Origin: Chitinophaga hostae
GTDB taxonomy: Bacteria > Bacteroidota > Bacteroidia > Chitinophagales > Chitinophagaceae
Length of the DNA: 64,000 bases
Direction of reading: 5' to 3'
Assembly (NCBI RefSeq): GCF_018224885.1
Contig: NZ_JAGTXB010000002.1
Coordinates: forward strand, 558,001 to 622,000
Shown here: positions 7,704-16,237 of the stretch, piece after piece
How positions within the stretch are numbered: the first letter of the stretch is position 1
Layout of the letters: each line of letters begins with the position of its first letter
Program-made: the position numbers and the translations under genes
The notes under the pieces: generated by a model
What the model saw: only the letters and a program-made list of their open reading frames with translations
What the model was told of the DNA's origin: nothing
Databases searched by the model: none

Positions 7704-8680
7704 ACGCTGGCGGCTTTTTGTAAGGCGGTTTGGATACTGTTGAGTGCGAGTGCCGGTTTGAACATATTATGTTTATAGGCTTTGGCAGATTGTGTGGCAA
7801 TGCCGGCGGCTATACGAAAATTTTCTGCAGTGGGTGCTTTGCCAGCCAATGCTTTTTCTGCTTCGGGCAGTCGCCAGGGTTTGTGTGCTACGCCACCCAT
7901 GGCTAAGCGGGCTTCGTGTATAACGCCATCGCGGATATCCAGTGCCACGGCTACCGATACCAGTGCGAAAGCGTAGGAGGCGCGGTCGCGTACTTTCAGG
8001 TAATATATATTTTTGGTAAAGTGGTTCGATGGAATTTCCACGGCGGTGATCAATTCTCCTTTTCCGAGGTTGTTATCCAGTTGCGGGGTATTTCCCGGCA
8101 GGCGGTGGAAGTCGGTGAAAGGAATGCGGCGGCTGCCTTTAGGGCCGGTTACCAGTACCATAGCGTCGAGTGCGGCAAGGGCTACACACATGTCGCTGGG
8201 ATGCACGGCGATGCAGCTATCGCTGGCGCCGAATATGGCGTGCATGCGGTTGATGCCGCCGATGGCACCGCAGCCGCTGTTGGGCGCACGTTTGTTACAA
8301 GGCATTGTAGTATCATAGAAATAGGTACAGCGGGTGCGCTGCATCATATTGCCGCCTACAGTAGCCATATTGCGGAGCTGTTGGGAAGCGCCTGCCAGCA
8401 AGGCCTGGGAAAGAAGGGGGTGTTGGGTTTTTACCAGGTCATGTGCAGCCAGGTCGCTGTTAAGCACCAGGGCGCCTATATGCAGGGCTCCTTCGCTGAG
8501 CTGAATATCTTTTAGCGGCAGCCGGTTGATGTCTACCAGTTTTTCCGAGGTAACCACGCCGCTTTTCATCAGGTCGAGTAAATTGGTACCGCCGGCGATG
8601 AAGCGGGCAGACTTATCTTTTGCAACGGCGTCGATAGCGGCCTTCAGGTTGGCCGGCCGTACATAGGAGAATTGGTTCAT
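7700..8680 (-). CDS. paoB: FAD-binding subunit with extra [4Fe-4S] insertion (PaoB-like)
   Basis: A 326-residue medium subunit of the molybdenum hydroxylase. The FAD-binding start is FIAGGTNLLDLMKSG (about residues 31-45), with the second flavin motif at ATVGGNMMQRTRC (about 110-120). The Cys-containing insert TRCTYFYDTTMPCNKR, then NSGCGAIGGINRMHAIFG, marks the PaoB/HcrB-type group that binds an additional [4Fe-4S] cluster. The C-terminal CO dehydrogenase flavoprotein domain follows. It overlaps both neighbours by 4 bp, consistent with a tightly coupled heterotrimer. Confidence 0.88.
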   Translation of the reverse strand: MNQFSYVRPANLKAAIDAVAKDKSARFIAGGTNLLDLMKSGVVTSEKLVDINRLPLKDIQLSEGALHIGALVLNSDLAAHDLVKTQHPLLSQALLAGASQQLRNMATVGGNMMQRTRCTYFYDTTMPCNKRAPNSGCGAIGGINRMHAIFGASDSCIAVHPSDMCVALAALDAMVLVTGPKGSRRIPFTDFHRLPGNTPQLDNNLGKGELITAVEIPSNHFTKNIYYLKVRDRASYAFALVSVAVALDIRDGVIHEARLAMGGVAHKPWRLPEAEKALAGKAPTAENFRIAAGIATQSAKAYKHNMFKPALALNSIQTALQKAASV

Positions 8681-9318
8681 ACTGTTTTCCCTCCGCTTTT
8701 TACGTCTACGATCGCATTTACAATATTGTCGTACGCACCGCAGCGGCAGATGTTACCGCTCATGAATTCACGGATCTGTTCCGGTGAGCCCGCATGGCCT
8801 TCGCGGATACAGGCAACGGCCGACATGATCTGACCGGGTGTGCAGTAGCCACATTGGAAGCCGTCGTGTTTGATGAAAGCTTCCTGTACAGGATGGAGCT
8901 GATCACCGTTGGCAATGCCTTCAATCGTGGTGACCTGGTTGCCTTCCTGCATTACAGCGAGGGTAAGACAGGAGTTGATGCGCCGGCCGTTTACATGCAC
9001 CGTACAGGCGCCGCATTGCCCGTGGTCACAACCTTTTTTGGTGCCGGTTAATGCAAGTTGTTCCCGCAGCAAATCGAGCAATGTGGTACGTGGCTCCACC
9101 GACAGCTGCATTTTTTTACCGTTTATTTCCATGTTCACCGGCATCTTCTCAAAGATCCCGGCGATGGCTTCATCATGTGCTGCAGCTTTTATTACCAGTG
9201 GCGGTGTGAGTGCCAGGGCCATCATAGCGGAAGATTGCTTCAGGAAGTCGCGGCGGCCTGCTTGTTTATCCCTTGGGTGTTGGTCGTTTTCAGCGGACAT
9301 TGCTTCAGAATTTTTCAT
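8677..9318 (-). CDS. paoA: [2Fe-2S] subunit of aldehyde oxidoreductase with Tat signal (PaoA-like)
   Basis: A 213-residue small subunit. The N-terminus contains the twin-arginine motif GRRDFLKQ followed by a hydrophobic segment, indicating folded export to the periplasm. The plant-type ferredoxin cysteines occur in GCDHGQCGACTVHVNG plus Cys in RINSCLTLA. The second [2Fe-2S] domain has CGYCTPGQ and CRCG. It is the first gene of the operon paoA-paoB-paoC-xdhC-mocA. No consensus promoter was found in the 176 bp upstream. Confidence 0.9.
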   Translation of the reverse strand: MKNSEAMSAENDQHPRDKQAGRRDFLKQSSAMMALALTPPLVIKAAAHDEAIAGIFEKMPVNMEINGKKMQLSVEPRTTLLDLLREQLALTGTKKGCDHGQCGACTVHVNGRRINSCLTLAVMQEGNQVTTIEGIANGDQLHPVQEAFIKHDGFQCGYCTPGQIMSAVACIREGHAGSPEQIREFMSGNICRCGAYDNIVNAIVDVKSGGKTV

Positions 9319-9466
9319 TAATAAGGTAGGAAAAAATATTGGGATTTTTAGGATTTTAGTTTGGGTGGTTATATAGCTGAGATTGTTTTTTCGCCGCCTG
9401 CGCCGCCGGTTGCTATTAGTCCTGTTTTATCCCGGGATAACACCATTATCTTTTTGCAGACGCAGT

Positions 9467-9474
9467 TATCTTTG
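9467..9474 (+). promoter_or_regulatory. Candidate -7 promoter element TATCTTTG
   Basis: An exact TAnnTTTG octamer located 20 bp before the ATG of the ankyrin-repeat gene at 9495, implying a very short leader. A TTTG at 9453-9456 is too close to be a normal -33 box, so only the -7 half is supported. Confidence 0.4.
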
Positions 9475-9494
9475 TAACATAGCAACCGATTATT

Positions 9495-10166
9495 ATGCGA
9501 CTTATTTTATTACTGGGCATGTTCGGGCTAATGAGTCCGGCATGCGCGCAAAAAAACAGGGAAGTGGTGATACGTAACAATACTATTTTCAAAGCAGCGG
9601 CCAACAACGACACTGCCGGCATTAAAGCCGCATTGGGCGATGCGGCATTATTGGAAGCAAAGGATGAGCGGGGACGTACCCCGCTGATGGTAACTACCTA
9701 TCATCATCATACCGAAGCAGCGCGGGTATTGATAGCTGCGGGCGCTAATGTGAATGCACAGGATAAACAGTTGAATTCTCCTTTTCTCTATGCCGGTGCA
9801 GAAGGATATGCGGATATCCTGAAAATGTGTATGGGAGCAGGTGCGGATTACACCGTGTTTAACCGTTATGGTGGTTCTGCGCTTATACCAGCTGCCGAAC
9901 GCGCGCATATTGAAGTAATAGCATTGTTGCTGGCCGATAAAACTTTCCCGGTAAACCACATCAACCGCCTTGGCTGGACAGCCTTGCTGGAAGCCGTTAT
10001 ACTTGGACGTGGAGGCACTGCGCATCAACAGGTAGTGAAGATGCTGATTGCCGGCGGAGCAGATGTGAATATCGCAGATAAAGACGGGGTTACGTCATTA
10101 CAGCATGCCAAGAACAGCAATTACAGTGAGATCATAAAAATGTTGCAGGAAGCAGGGGCAAAGTAA
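9495..10166 (+). CDS. Secreted ankyrin-repeat protein
   Basis: A 223-residue protein with a cleavable signal peptide (MRLILLLGMFGLMSPACA, then QKNRE). The rest is an ankyrin-repeat array: ERGRTPLMVTTYHHHTEAARVLIAAGANVNA, followed by units around NSPFLYAGAEGYADILKMC, GSALIPAAERAHIEVIALLL, GWTALLEAVI and GVTSLQHAKNSNYSEIIKML. Ankyrin repeats bind other proteins; no catalytic motif is visible. It is monocistronic, divergent from the pao operon and closed by a terminator at 10213. Periplasmic location is inferred from the signal peptide; the partner is unknown. Confidence 0.85.
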   Translation: MRLILLLGMFGLMSPACAQKNREVVIRNNTIFKAAANNDTAGIKAALGDAALLEAKDERGRTPLMVTTYHHHTEAARVLIAAGANVNAQDKQLNSPFLYAGAEGYADILKMCMGAGADYTVFNRYGGSALIPAAERAHIEVIALLLADKTFPVNHINRLGWTALLEAVILGRGGTAHQQVVKMLIAGGADVNIADKDGVTSLQHAKNSNYSEIIKMLQEAGAK

Positions 10167-10212
10167 ACCAGGCGTTCATGGCTAAATTGTTCCTGTAACA
10201 GGAAGCTATAGT

Positions 10213-10245
10213 AAGCACCCGGCATCATACTGCCGGGTGCTTTTC
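10213..10245. terminator. Bidirectional intrinsic terminator
   Basis: A perfect 12-bp stem, aagcacccggca (10213-10224) and tgccgggtgctt (10231-10242), with a 6-nt loop and a T-run. It lies between the convergent ankyrin and TPR genes. Confidence 0.88.
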
Positions 10246-10258
10246 AATATCTGTAATA

Positions 10259-11476
10259 TTATTGTTCATTATTTTTCAGATGTGTCAGCCACTGTTGTGC
10301 AAACTCATTACCGGGATCAAGTTTTAACAGCTGTTCGAAGGAAGCAATAGCCGCGGGGATTTGGTCCATATGATAAAAGAGGACAGCCCTGTTGAGATGC
10401 ACATATGGATTTTCCGGCGAAATGGCCATGGCCTGATCGTAAGCCGCGAGCGCAGGCTCGTATTGTTCGAGCAGCATCAGTATAGAGCCTTTATTCATCA
10501 GCAGGCCAGGCTCGGCGGTCGACAGCTCCAGTCCTTTTTCTGCATATTGTAATCCCAGTTGCAAACTGCCATACACATGCTGCCGGGTGGCTTCATTGGC
10601 TCCGTTATCTTCCATCTCACTAATAGCTGTATTAGCTTCCTGCAGGATCTGCACTACCTGTTGCTCGTACCAGGCGGCACTTTTTTCCACATTTTCCGTG
10701 AAGGGTACTGTTTCCAGGTCTATTTCTTCTTCCGGCTCAGCGGTGGCTTTCATTTTGTCGGCCGCCGGTGCATACCACCATTGGCAAAATTTGCCCAGTT
10801 CGCCGCCTACAGGAAGTTCATCGGCAGGTGGCAATCCTTCTTCCTTAATAGCATCATTGGCGACCACCAGTTCCTGTACCGCTTCAAGGGCTTTGTAGTT
10901 GATAGTTGCTCCTTCCTGTTCCGCCTGCATCACCATGTAGGGCAGGAGCTGATACCAGAGCGCCAGCAGGTCTTTGTCCTTTTGTTCACCGGCCAGTTCA
11001 GCGATTTCATGCGCCATGGAAAAGGTTTCCATGTCAACAGGCGCAATGGCGTCGTCGCCGGTGATGGCGCCATTGGCCACCAGGCTGGCCCACAGCAGGG
11101 AACCTGCATCACAGTATAAAATATAGGTTTGTGTGTTGAAGTCGAAATTAGCATAACCCGCTACCGGGTTGGTTTCTTCATCCCATTCTTTCGTTGGCTG
11201 CCGGTAAATAAAACTAAATTTCTGACTGGCGGCGAGGGCATCAAACCAGTCTTTGAAGGTATGGTATGCCGGGTGTGCTGTTATCGGGAAAGTATATACG
11301 AAACGATGTTTGATCAGGATATCCATTACCCTGAAATGGGTAAAGCCGGTATCAAACTGTTGTTGTAATTGATATAGGTTGTAAAAGAGACTTCTGCGAT
11401 CCAGTCCTTCTTCCCCGCTTTTGTCGAGGCAGTAAACGGATAGCTCCACCAATGATTCTACTTCGTGCATCGCCAT
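10259..11476 (-). CDS. Tetratricopeptide-repeat protein of unknown function
   Basis: A 405-residue protein without signal peptide. The C-terminal 100 residues contain TPR units (LLMNKGSILMLLEQYEPALAAY, PYVHLNRAVLFYHMDQIPAA), a protein-protein interaction fold. The N-terminal 270 residues are acidic and unrecognised, with segments such as DWFDALAASQKF and FSMAHEIAELAGEQKDKDLLALWYQ. It appears monocistronic, with palindrome copy B in its upstream region and a terminator just after its stop codon. No function can be assigned beyond a likely scaffolding role. Confidence 0.75.
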   Translation of the reverse strand: MAMHEVESLVELSVYCLDKSGEEGLDRRSLFYNLYQLQQQFDTGFTHFRVMDILIKHRFVYTFPITAHPAYHTFKDWFDALAASQKFSFIYRQPTKEWDEETNPVAGYANFDFNTQTYILYCDAGSLLWASLVANGAITGDDAIAPVDMETFSMAHEIAELAGEQKDKDLLALWYQLLPYMVMQAEQEGATINYKALEAVQELVVANDAIKEEGLPPADELPVGGELGKFCQWWYAPAADKMKATAEPEEEIDLETVPFTENVEKSAAWYEQQVVQILQEANTAISEMEDNGANEATRQHVYGSLQLGLQYAEKGLELSTAEPGLLMNKGSILMLLEQYEPALAAYDQAMAISPENPYVHLNRAVLFYHMDQIPAAIASFEQLLKLDPGNEFAQQWLTHLKNNEQ

Positions 11477-11511
11477 ACTATAACTTGGTTTTGCGCGAAA
11501 ATACGTGAATT

Positions 11512-11724
11512 TTTTTCTTGCCCGGGATTGTCTTGCCCAGGATTAGACTGATTTTGATGATTTGCAGGATTTTTTATTTTATAGGATTAAAAAAGATTAG
11601 AGGAGATATGAGCGAAACTATCCGCTTATGTCTCCTCTAATCTTTTTTAATCTTCACTGGAAAAAATCCGGCGAATCATCAAAATCAGTCTAATCCTGGG
11701 CAAGACAATCCCGGGCAAGAAAAA
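11512..11724. repeat. Long palindromic repeat, copy B (213 bp, doubled ends)
   Basis: The largest of five copies. Both ends carry a duplicated terminal motif: cttgcccgggattg immediately outside tcttgcccaggatta, mirrored exactly on the right. The inner arms (attaaaaaagattagaggag and its complement) also pair. It ends 7 bp from the stop codon of the sugar-isomerase-like gene and lies 35 bp upstream of the TPR gene. Confidence 0.9.
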
Positions 11725-11731
11725 CTCCGTC

Positions 11732-12715
11732 TTACTTCAGCAGCACATTCTTTACATACTTATAGCTGGTGGTAATGCTCTGGAATGGTTCGATGGTGAT
11801 TTTATCCTGTTCTACAAACAGGTGTTTTACACCGGCAAGTTTTGCCTGTGCGAATATTTTGCGGAAATTGATGCTGCCGGTACCTACTTCTGCGAAAGTG
11901 ACGCCGGAGAGCAGTTCCATGGATGTTTTGTTTTCTGTGCCGGCTGCGGTGAGACTACCGGTATTATTTTTATCCATGTCTTTCACATGCCAGGCGACAA
12001 ACCGGCCGGGGGCTTCTTTAAAGAGACTCACCGGATCGCGGCCTGATTTTACTGCCCAGAAAAGATCGAGTTCAAAAGATACGAGGGAGGGATCTGTTTC
12101 TTTTAACATGATATCATAACCGGTGCTGTTAACATCCGCGAGTTGCTTAAACTCCCAGTAGTGGTTATGGTAGCCGATATGAAGATTTGCCTTTTTGCAA
12201 AGTTCGCCGGCTTTGTTTAGTTGTGCGGCCATGAATTTATAGTCATCTGCCACCAGCTTTTTATCCCAGAGGGAGAGGGGGAGTACCGGTACAATAAAGT
12301 ATTGCTGCCCGAGTGCGGCTGCCAGCTCTATTTGCGGTTGCAGTGCATCTGCGTTGCCATTGCCGCGGGTCAGGTAATCGTTTAGCTGATAGTGACCGCT
12401 GGGGGTATTGAGGTGGTGCTGTTTCAGCAGGGCGCTCAATTCCTTTGGTTTCAGTCCCCAGAATTCACCTTTATCCGCTGCGCCCTGGTAGCCGTAGAAG
12501 GTTTCTACTTCCTGGTAGCCAATGCCGGCCACTTTTGCCAGTGTTGCCTTCGGGTCTTTTGCCAGCTCGTCGCGGAGTGTGTACAGCTGTAAACCAATTT
12601 TCTTTGGAAGGGCCCTGTTGCCTGTCATGGCGGAAATACTGCCGGGTAACATCATGCCAGCAGCCATAAGACCTGTTTGCTGGAGGAAAGAACGTCTTGA
12701 AGTATGCATGCTCAT
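11732..12715 (-). CDS. Tat-exported sugar phosphate isomerase/epimerase-like protein
   Basis: A 327-residue xylose-isomerase-like TIM-barrel protein (AP endonuclease 2 fold). The N-terminus has a twin-arginine signal (SRRSFLQQTGLMAAGMML). Family features include KIGLQLYTLRDELAKDP at the barrel start, YQEVETFYGY, HIGYHNHYWEF with probable metal-binding His residues, SFELDLFW, AWHVKDMDKN and a final LFVEQDK. Members with Tat signals are common in Bacteroidetes near sugar metabolism, but their substrates are usually unknown. It is monocistronic, followed after 7 bp by palindrome copy B. Confidence 0.85.
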   Translation of the reverse strand: MSMHTSRRSFLQQTGLMAAGMMLPGSISAMTGNRALPKKIGLQLYTLRDELAKDPKATLAKVAGIGYQEVETFYGYQGAADKGEFWGLKPKELSALLKQHHLNTPSGHYQLNDYLTRGNGNADALQPQIELAAALGQQYFIVPVLPLSLWDKKLVADDYKFMAAQLNKAGELCKKANLHIGYHNHYWEFKQLADVNSTGYDIMLKETDPSLVSFELDLFWAVKSGRDPVSLFKEAPGRFVAWHVKDMDKNNTGSLTAAGTENKTSMELLSGVTFAEVGTGSINFRKIFAQAKLAGVKHLFVEQDKITIEPFQSITTSYKYVKNVLLK

Positions 12716-12732
12716 AAGATTTGTAACGTGGA

Positions 12733-12740
12733 CAAATGTA
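12733..12740 (-). promoter_or_regulatory. Candidate -7 promoter element TACATTTG
   Basis: On the minus strand the octamer TACATTTG matches TAnnTTTG exactly, 17 bp upstream of the ATG at 12715. A TTG at 12768-12766 is 25 bp away, slightly beyond the usual -33 spacing. Confidence 0.4.
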
Positions 12741-12986
12741 TAACGGGTGAAGTAGTTATAACCGGCAATTTAATAAAACGATTTTATCCTGTTGATATTT
12801 TTTAAAAGGACCAGGCGGGAGTAATACTTTTTTGCAGAAAGAGACAAAATAATATAATACCTGTAAAAGAGGGTGTAATGGCCCCTGCGCCCGTACAGCA
12901 GCGGTTTTTGCTTATATAAATTTTGGAAAAATGCGGGTTAAATTCATTAAATTGTTTAGAGTTACTTATCCAAAAACCGCGTTCAA

Positions 12987-14174
12987 ATGAATTTTTTTTT
13001 CAGCAACGTAAGCTCGGCAGAAGAAGGTGTCAGGAAGAAATCTAAAGTAAGGGAATGGATAGAAGCGGCTCTTTTCGCGGTGGTTGCTGCTACCCTTATC
13101 CGGACGTTCATTTTTGAAGCTTTTGTTATCCCCAGCGCATCTATGGAGAAAACCCTGCTGGTGAATGACTTTATTTTTGTCAGTAAAATCAGCTACGGGC
13201 CACGTATCCCCAATACACCGCTGGCATGGCCTTTCACCCATCATACCCTTCCTTTTACAAAAAATGTAAAACCGTTTTCCACTGCTATCACCTGGGATTA
13301 CAGGCGACTTCCGGGTTTTAGCAGTGTAAAAAGGAATGATGTCATTGTATTTAACTATCCCTGCGGAGATAGCGTATTAAAGAACCTGGCGGGAGATGAT
13401 GAGGATTACTATGCGATTGCCCGGCCAATGGGATATGACTATGTCCGTAAAAATTATCCGCCGGTGGTGACACGGCCGGTCGATAAAAGGGAGAACTGGA
13501 TCAAGCGCTGCGTAGCCGTGAGCGGCGACACCTTGCAGATCATTGACGGTATCGTGTATATCAATGGCGTTCCGGGCCAGGTACCCCGTCATTTTGAAGC
13601 AAGATATTATGTTACGATGCCCGATGGCAAACCGATCGACAGCGCACTGCTGGACAAGCTGGGCAGCGACCATATTGCCCGCCCTACCGTTGACTCTACG
13701 AAGTTTATTTACAACCTGAGCACAGATAACGTGGATACCCTTCGTGCAATGGGCGCCACCGTTACACGAAAAACATATGATGTTTTTGCCGATTCAAGGG
13801 TGTTTCCTTTTGACACCAAACACTATGAATGGAATGAAGATTGTTTTGGCCCGTTATATATTCCGCAGAAAGGAGTTACAGTAAAGCTGGATACGCTCAC
13901 ATTACCATTTTATCAGCGTATCATTGATACCTACGAGCACAATACCCTAAAGACGGATGGGGATAAAATTTATATCAATGGCCAGGAAACCCGTTCGTAT
14001 ACCTTTAAACTTAATTATTACTGGATGATGGGGGATAACCGCAATGAATCTACCGACTCCCGGTTCTGGGGCTTTGTTCCGGAAGATCATATTGTGGGGA
14101 AAGCCTGGATCATCTGGTTGAGTTATCATAATAACAGGATCCGCTGGGGGCGGATGTTTTCAGCTATCCGCTAA
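12987..14174 (+). CDS. lepB: Signal peptidase I
   Basis: A 395-residue membrane-bound serine/lysine protease that removes Sec signal peptides. A single N-terminal hydrophobic segment (about residues 25-45) is followed by the catalytic Ser52 in [11 protein letters not shown]. The general-base lysine is Lys173 in [12 protein letters not shown], and the C-terminal box [16 protein letters not shown] (about residues 350-365) is intact. The long insertion between boxes is typical of Bacteroidetes LepB. The ATG at 12987 gives a short basic cytoplasmic start. It stands alone between a divergent isomerase-like gene and palindrome copy C, 20 bp after its stop. Confidence 0.95.
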   Translation: MNFFFSNVSSAEEGVRKKSKVREWIEAALFAVVAATLIRTFIFEAFVIPSASMEKTLLVNDFIFVSKISYGPRIPNTPLAWPFTHHTLPFTKNVKPFSTAITWDYRRLPGFSSVKRNDVIVFNYPCGDSVLKNLAGDDEDYYAIARPMGYDYVRKNYPPVVTRPVDKRENWIKRCVAVSGDTLQIIDGIVYINGVPGQVPRHFEARYYVTMPDGKPIDSALLDKLGSDHIARPTVDSTKFIYNLSTDNVDTLRAMGATVTRKTYDVFADSRVFPFDTKHYEWNEDCFGPLYIPQKGVTVKLDTLTLPFYQRIIDTYEHNTLKTDGDKIYINGQETRSYTFKLNYYWMMGDNRNESTDSRFWGFVPEDHIVGKAWIIWLSYHNNRIRWGRMFSAIR

Positions 14175-14194
14175 CGCGGGTTTTATCTTGCCAG

Positions 14195-14392
14195 GGATTT
14201 TTTTCTTGCCCAGGATTAGATTGATTACGATGATTTACAGGATTTTTTTATAGTGATTATAATTTGATTTTAAAAGATTAAGGAAGACATAGGAAAAAAA
14301 TCGCTTGTATCTTCCTGAATCTTTAAAATTAGAAAAGAAAAAAATCCTGTAAATCATCGTAATCAATCTAATCCTGGGCAAGAAAAAAATCC
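14195..14392. repeat. Long palindromic repeat, copy C (198 bp)
   Basis: The outer arms ggatttttttcttgccc (from 14195) and the complementary gggcaagaaaaaaatcc (to 14392) pair perfectly through roughly 50 bp. On the left only, an extra cttgccaggg (14188-14196) resembles the doubled end of copy B. The interior is closest to copy D. It starts 20 bp after the lepB stop codon and precedes the YheT-like gene on the same strand. Confidence 0.9.
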
Positions 14393-14452
14393 TGAGAAAG
14401 CTTTTTGTAAGGACGTTCAAAGATCTTTTCATACCCCGGGCGGCAGCGGTAT

Positions 14453-14497
14453 GCGACGAAAATACGACTAAGCGCTACGAATTCGTATTTTCGCCGC
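14453..14497 (+). promoter_or_regulatory. Inverted repeat abutting the start codon of the YheT-like gene
   Basis: gcgacgaaaatacga (14453-14467) and tcgtattttcgccgc (14483-14497) form a 15-bp stem with one mismatch. The right arm ends at the base before the ATG at 14498, where a ribosome-binding site would lie. In RNA it could mask translation initiation; in DNA it could be an operator. No Shine-Dalgarno-like purine run is visible. Confidence 0.5.
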
Positions 14498-15460
14498 ATG
14501 CCGGTGATACACAATTCAGATTATCAAGCGCCTTTTTTATTGCAGAATCGTCATATGCTGACGATCTATCCTTCTTTGTTCCGGAAAATAAACCCCGCAA
14601 AGTACCGTAGGGAGCGGATTGCCACACCCGACGGCGACTTCCTGGACCTGGACTTCAGTGAGCAGGGAAATAAAAGCATCGTGGTTATTTTGCATGGCCT
14701 GGAGGGTAATTCGGGACGCAAGTATGTGTTGGGTATGGTGCATATCTTTAATGGCGCCGGGTTTGATACGGTGTCAATGAATTTCCGCGGTTGCAGCGGT
14801 GAGCCGAACAGGAATCTTCGTTTTTACCATAGCGGGGAAACAGCTGATCTGCACACCGTGATCACGCACCTGTTATCGCTGAACAGGTATACCGCTATTC
14901 ACCTGGTTGGTTTTTCGCTGGGAGGGAATGTAACGCTGAAGTATCTGGGTGAACAAGGGGCGGGCATTGAAGGGGTTATTCAATCGGCGGTGGCTATATC
15001 TGTGCCCTGCGATCTGAAAAGCGGGTCTGCCGAACTTGAGAAACGGCATAACATCATATATATGCAGCGGTTTATCCGCGACCTGGGTGAGAAGCTTCGT
15101 TTAAAGGCGCTGCAATACCCGGGCAGCATTAATATGGAGCGCTATAACGAGGTAAGATCTTTCCGGCAGTTCGACGACCGCTATACGGCGCCTATGCATG
15201 GTTTTAAAGATGCGCTGACCTATTGGGAACAGTGTAGTTCCCGGAAATACCTGTCTCATATCCGTATACCCGTATTGGTGATCAATGCTCAGGATGATCC
15301 TTTTTTAGGGAAGGAATGTTATCCGTATGAGATAGCAGCTAACAGCCGGTATGTATTCCTGGAAACGCCGCATCAGGGCGGACACGTGGGTTTTGTAAGC
15401 TTTGGGGAGGATTTTTATTGGTCAGAGAAGAGGGCGCTGGCCTTTCTGCAACAAGTGTAA
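14498..15460 (+). CDS. YheT-type alpha/beta-fold hydrolase
   Basis: A 320-residue serine hydrolase. The oxyanion-hole region VVILHGLEGNSGRKYV, the nucleophile elbow GFSLGGN (Ser in about position 147), the acid residue in VLVINAQDDPFLG and the histidine in HQGGHVGF give a complete catalytic triad. The start NRHMLTIYPSLFRKINPAKYRRERI is characteristic of the YheT/ABHD1-3 group, which includes lipases and esterases. No signal peptide is seen. The substrate is unknown. The gene follows palindrome copy C and has an inverted repeat up to its start codon. Confidence 0.88.
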   Translation: MPVIHNSDYQAPFLLQNRHMLTIYPSLFRKINPAKYRRERIATPDGDFLDLDFSEQGNKSIVVILHGLEGNSGRKYVLGMVHIFNGAGFDTVSMNFRGCSGEPNRNLRFYHSGETADLHTVITHLLSLNRYTAIHLVGFSLGGNVTLKYLGEQGAGIEGVIQSAVAISVPCDLKSGSAELEKRHNIIYMQRFIRDLGEKLRLKALQYPGSINMERYNEVRSFRQFDDRYTAPMHGFKDALTYWEQCSSRKYLSHIRIPVLVINAQDDPFLGKECYPYEIAANSRYVFLETPHQGGHVGFVSFGEDFYWSEKRALAFLQQV

Positions 15461-15490
15461 CGGGTACGTTTTTACAGCCGGAACCTGGTA

Positions 15491-15521
15491 TTTGTATTCT
15501 TCCTGCTTTTTTTTAATTTAC
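15491..15521 (+). promoter_or_regulatory. Weak promoter candidate for the first sigma/anti-sigma locus
   Basis: TTTG at 15491-15494, 19 bp, then TAATTTAC at 15514-15521. The spacing fits but the -7 box matches only partly. It lies about 40 bp upstream of the ECF sigma gene. Confidence 0.25.
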
Positions 15522-15560
15522 ATCCGAACGGTGTGCATCAATTAAAATTGTTATACTCAT

Positions 15561-16151
15561 ATGGAGCGAATGGCATCTGAAGAGGAGGTGTTGTTGAGGA
15601 TGATATCGGGCGATGAATTGGCTTTTTCCAGTATTTACCGGCACTACCATTCTTCTCTCTATATCTACCTGCTACGCTTTTGCAAAGTGCCTTCCCTGGC
15701 GGAGGACCTTGTTCATGATGTATTTCTGAAGATATGGGAAATCAGGGCGCGTATTAACCCGCAGCTTTCTTTCAGTGGTTACCTTTACCGGATTGCCCGC
15801 AACCACGTTTTTAAAACCATCGCTAAATTATCGACCGACGAGCAGATGCGGGAGCAGCTGTTTTTGCAGCTGACGCAGCAGGATGCCGGGCTGACAGACC
15901 TGGCCGTGAGGGCCAGGGAATATGACCGTCTTTTCCAGGAGGCGCTGAGCCAGATGACCAGTCAGCGTTTAAATGTATTCCGTCTTTGCCGGCAGGAAGG
16001 CAAAACTTATGATGAAGCGGCCGCCATACTGGGCATTTCCCGCGATACCGTTAAAAAACACATGGTGCTCAGCATGCGGTTTATACAGGACTATATCTTC
16101 CGCCATGGCGATATCCTGGTGGCAGCGTTCCTGGTTGCTTCCACGATTTAA
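15561..16151 (+). CDS. ECF RNA polymerase sigma factor, locus 1
   Basis: A 196-residue FecI-like ECF sigma factor. Region 2 is visible as FSSIYRHYHSSLYIYLLRFC and AEDLVHDVFLKIWE, and region 4 as TYDEAAAILGISRDTVKKHM with the preceding QRLNVFRLCRQEG. It starts a cassette of sigma, FecR, SusC and SusD, followed by a GH30 gene. In such systems substrate uptake by the STN-bearing receptor signals through FecR to release the sigma factor, which activates the receptor operon. The C-terminus is short and hydrophobic (DILVAAFLVASTI). Confidence 0.92.
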   Translation: MERMASEEEVLLRMISGDELAFSSIYRHYHSSLYIYLLRFCKVPSLAEDLVHDVFLKIWEIRARINPQLSFSGYLYRIARNHVFKTIAKLSTDEQMREQLFLQLTQQDAGLTDLAVRAREYDRLFQEALSQMTSQRLNVFRLCRQEGKTYDEAAAILGISRDTVKKHMVLSMRFIQDYIFRHGDILVAAFLVASTI

Positions 16152-16237
16152 AAAAATATTTTCCAGGGAGGGTACCCTCTTTCTTCATTTCCGGATATTA
16201 TAATACAGGACCTGTGTTCAAATGGTTCTTTATACTG

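Noticed and set aside
14235-14432. Open frame through palindrome copies C, D and E (minus strand) with a shared peptide such as LPRIKLILMIYRIF
   Set aside because: The similarity follows from the shared repeat sequence; the frame is not continued in all copies and begins or ends outside the repeats at different points.
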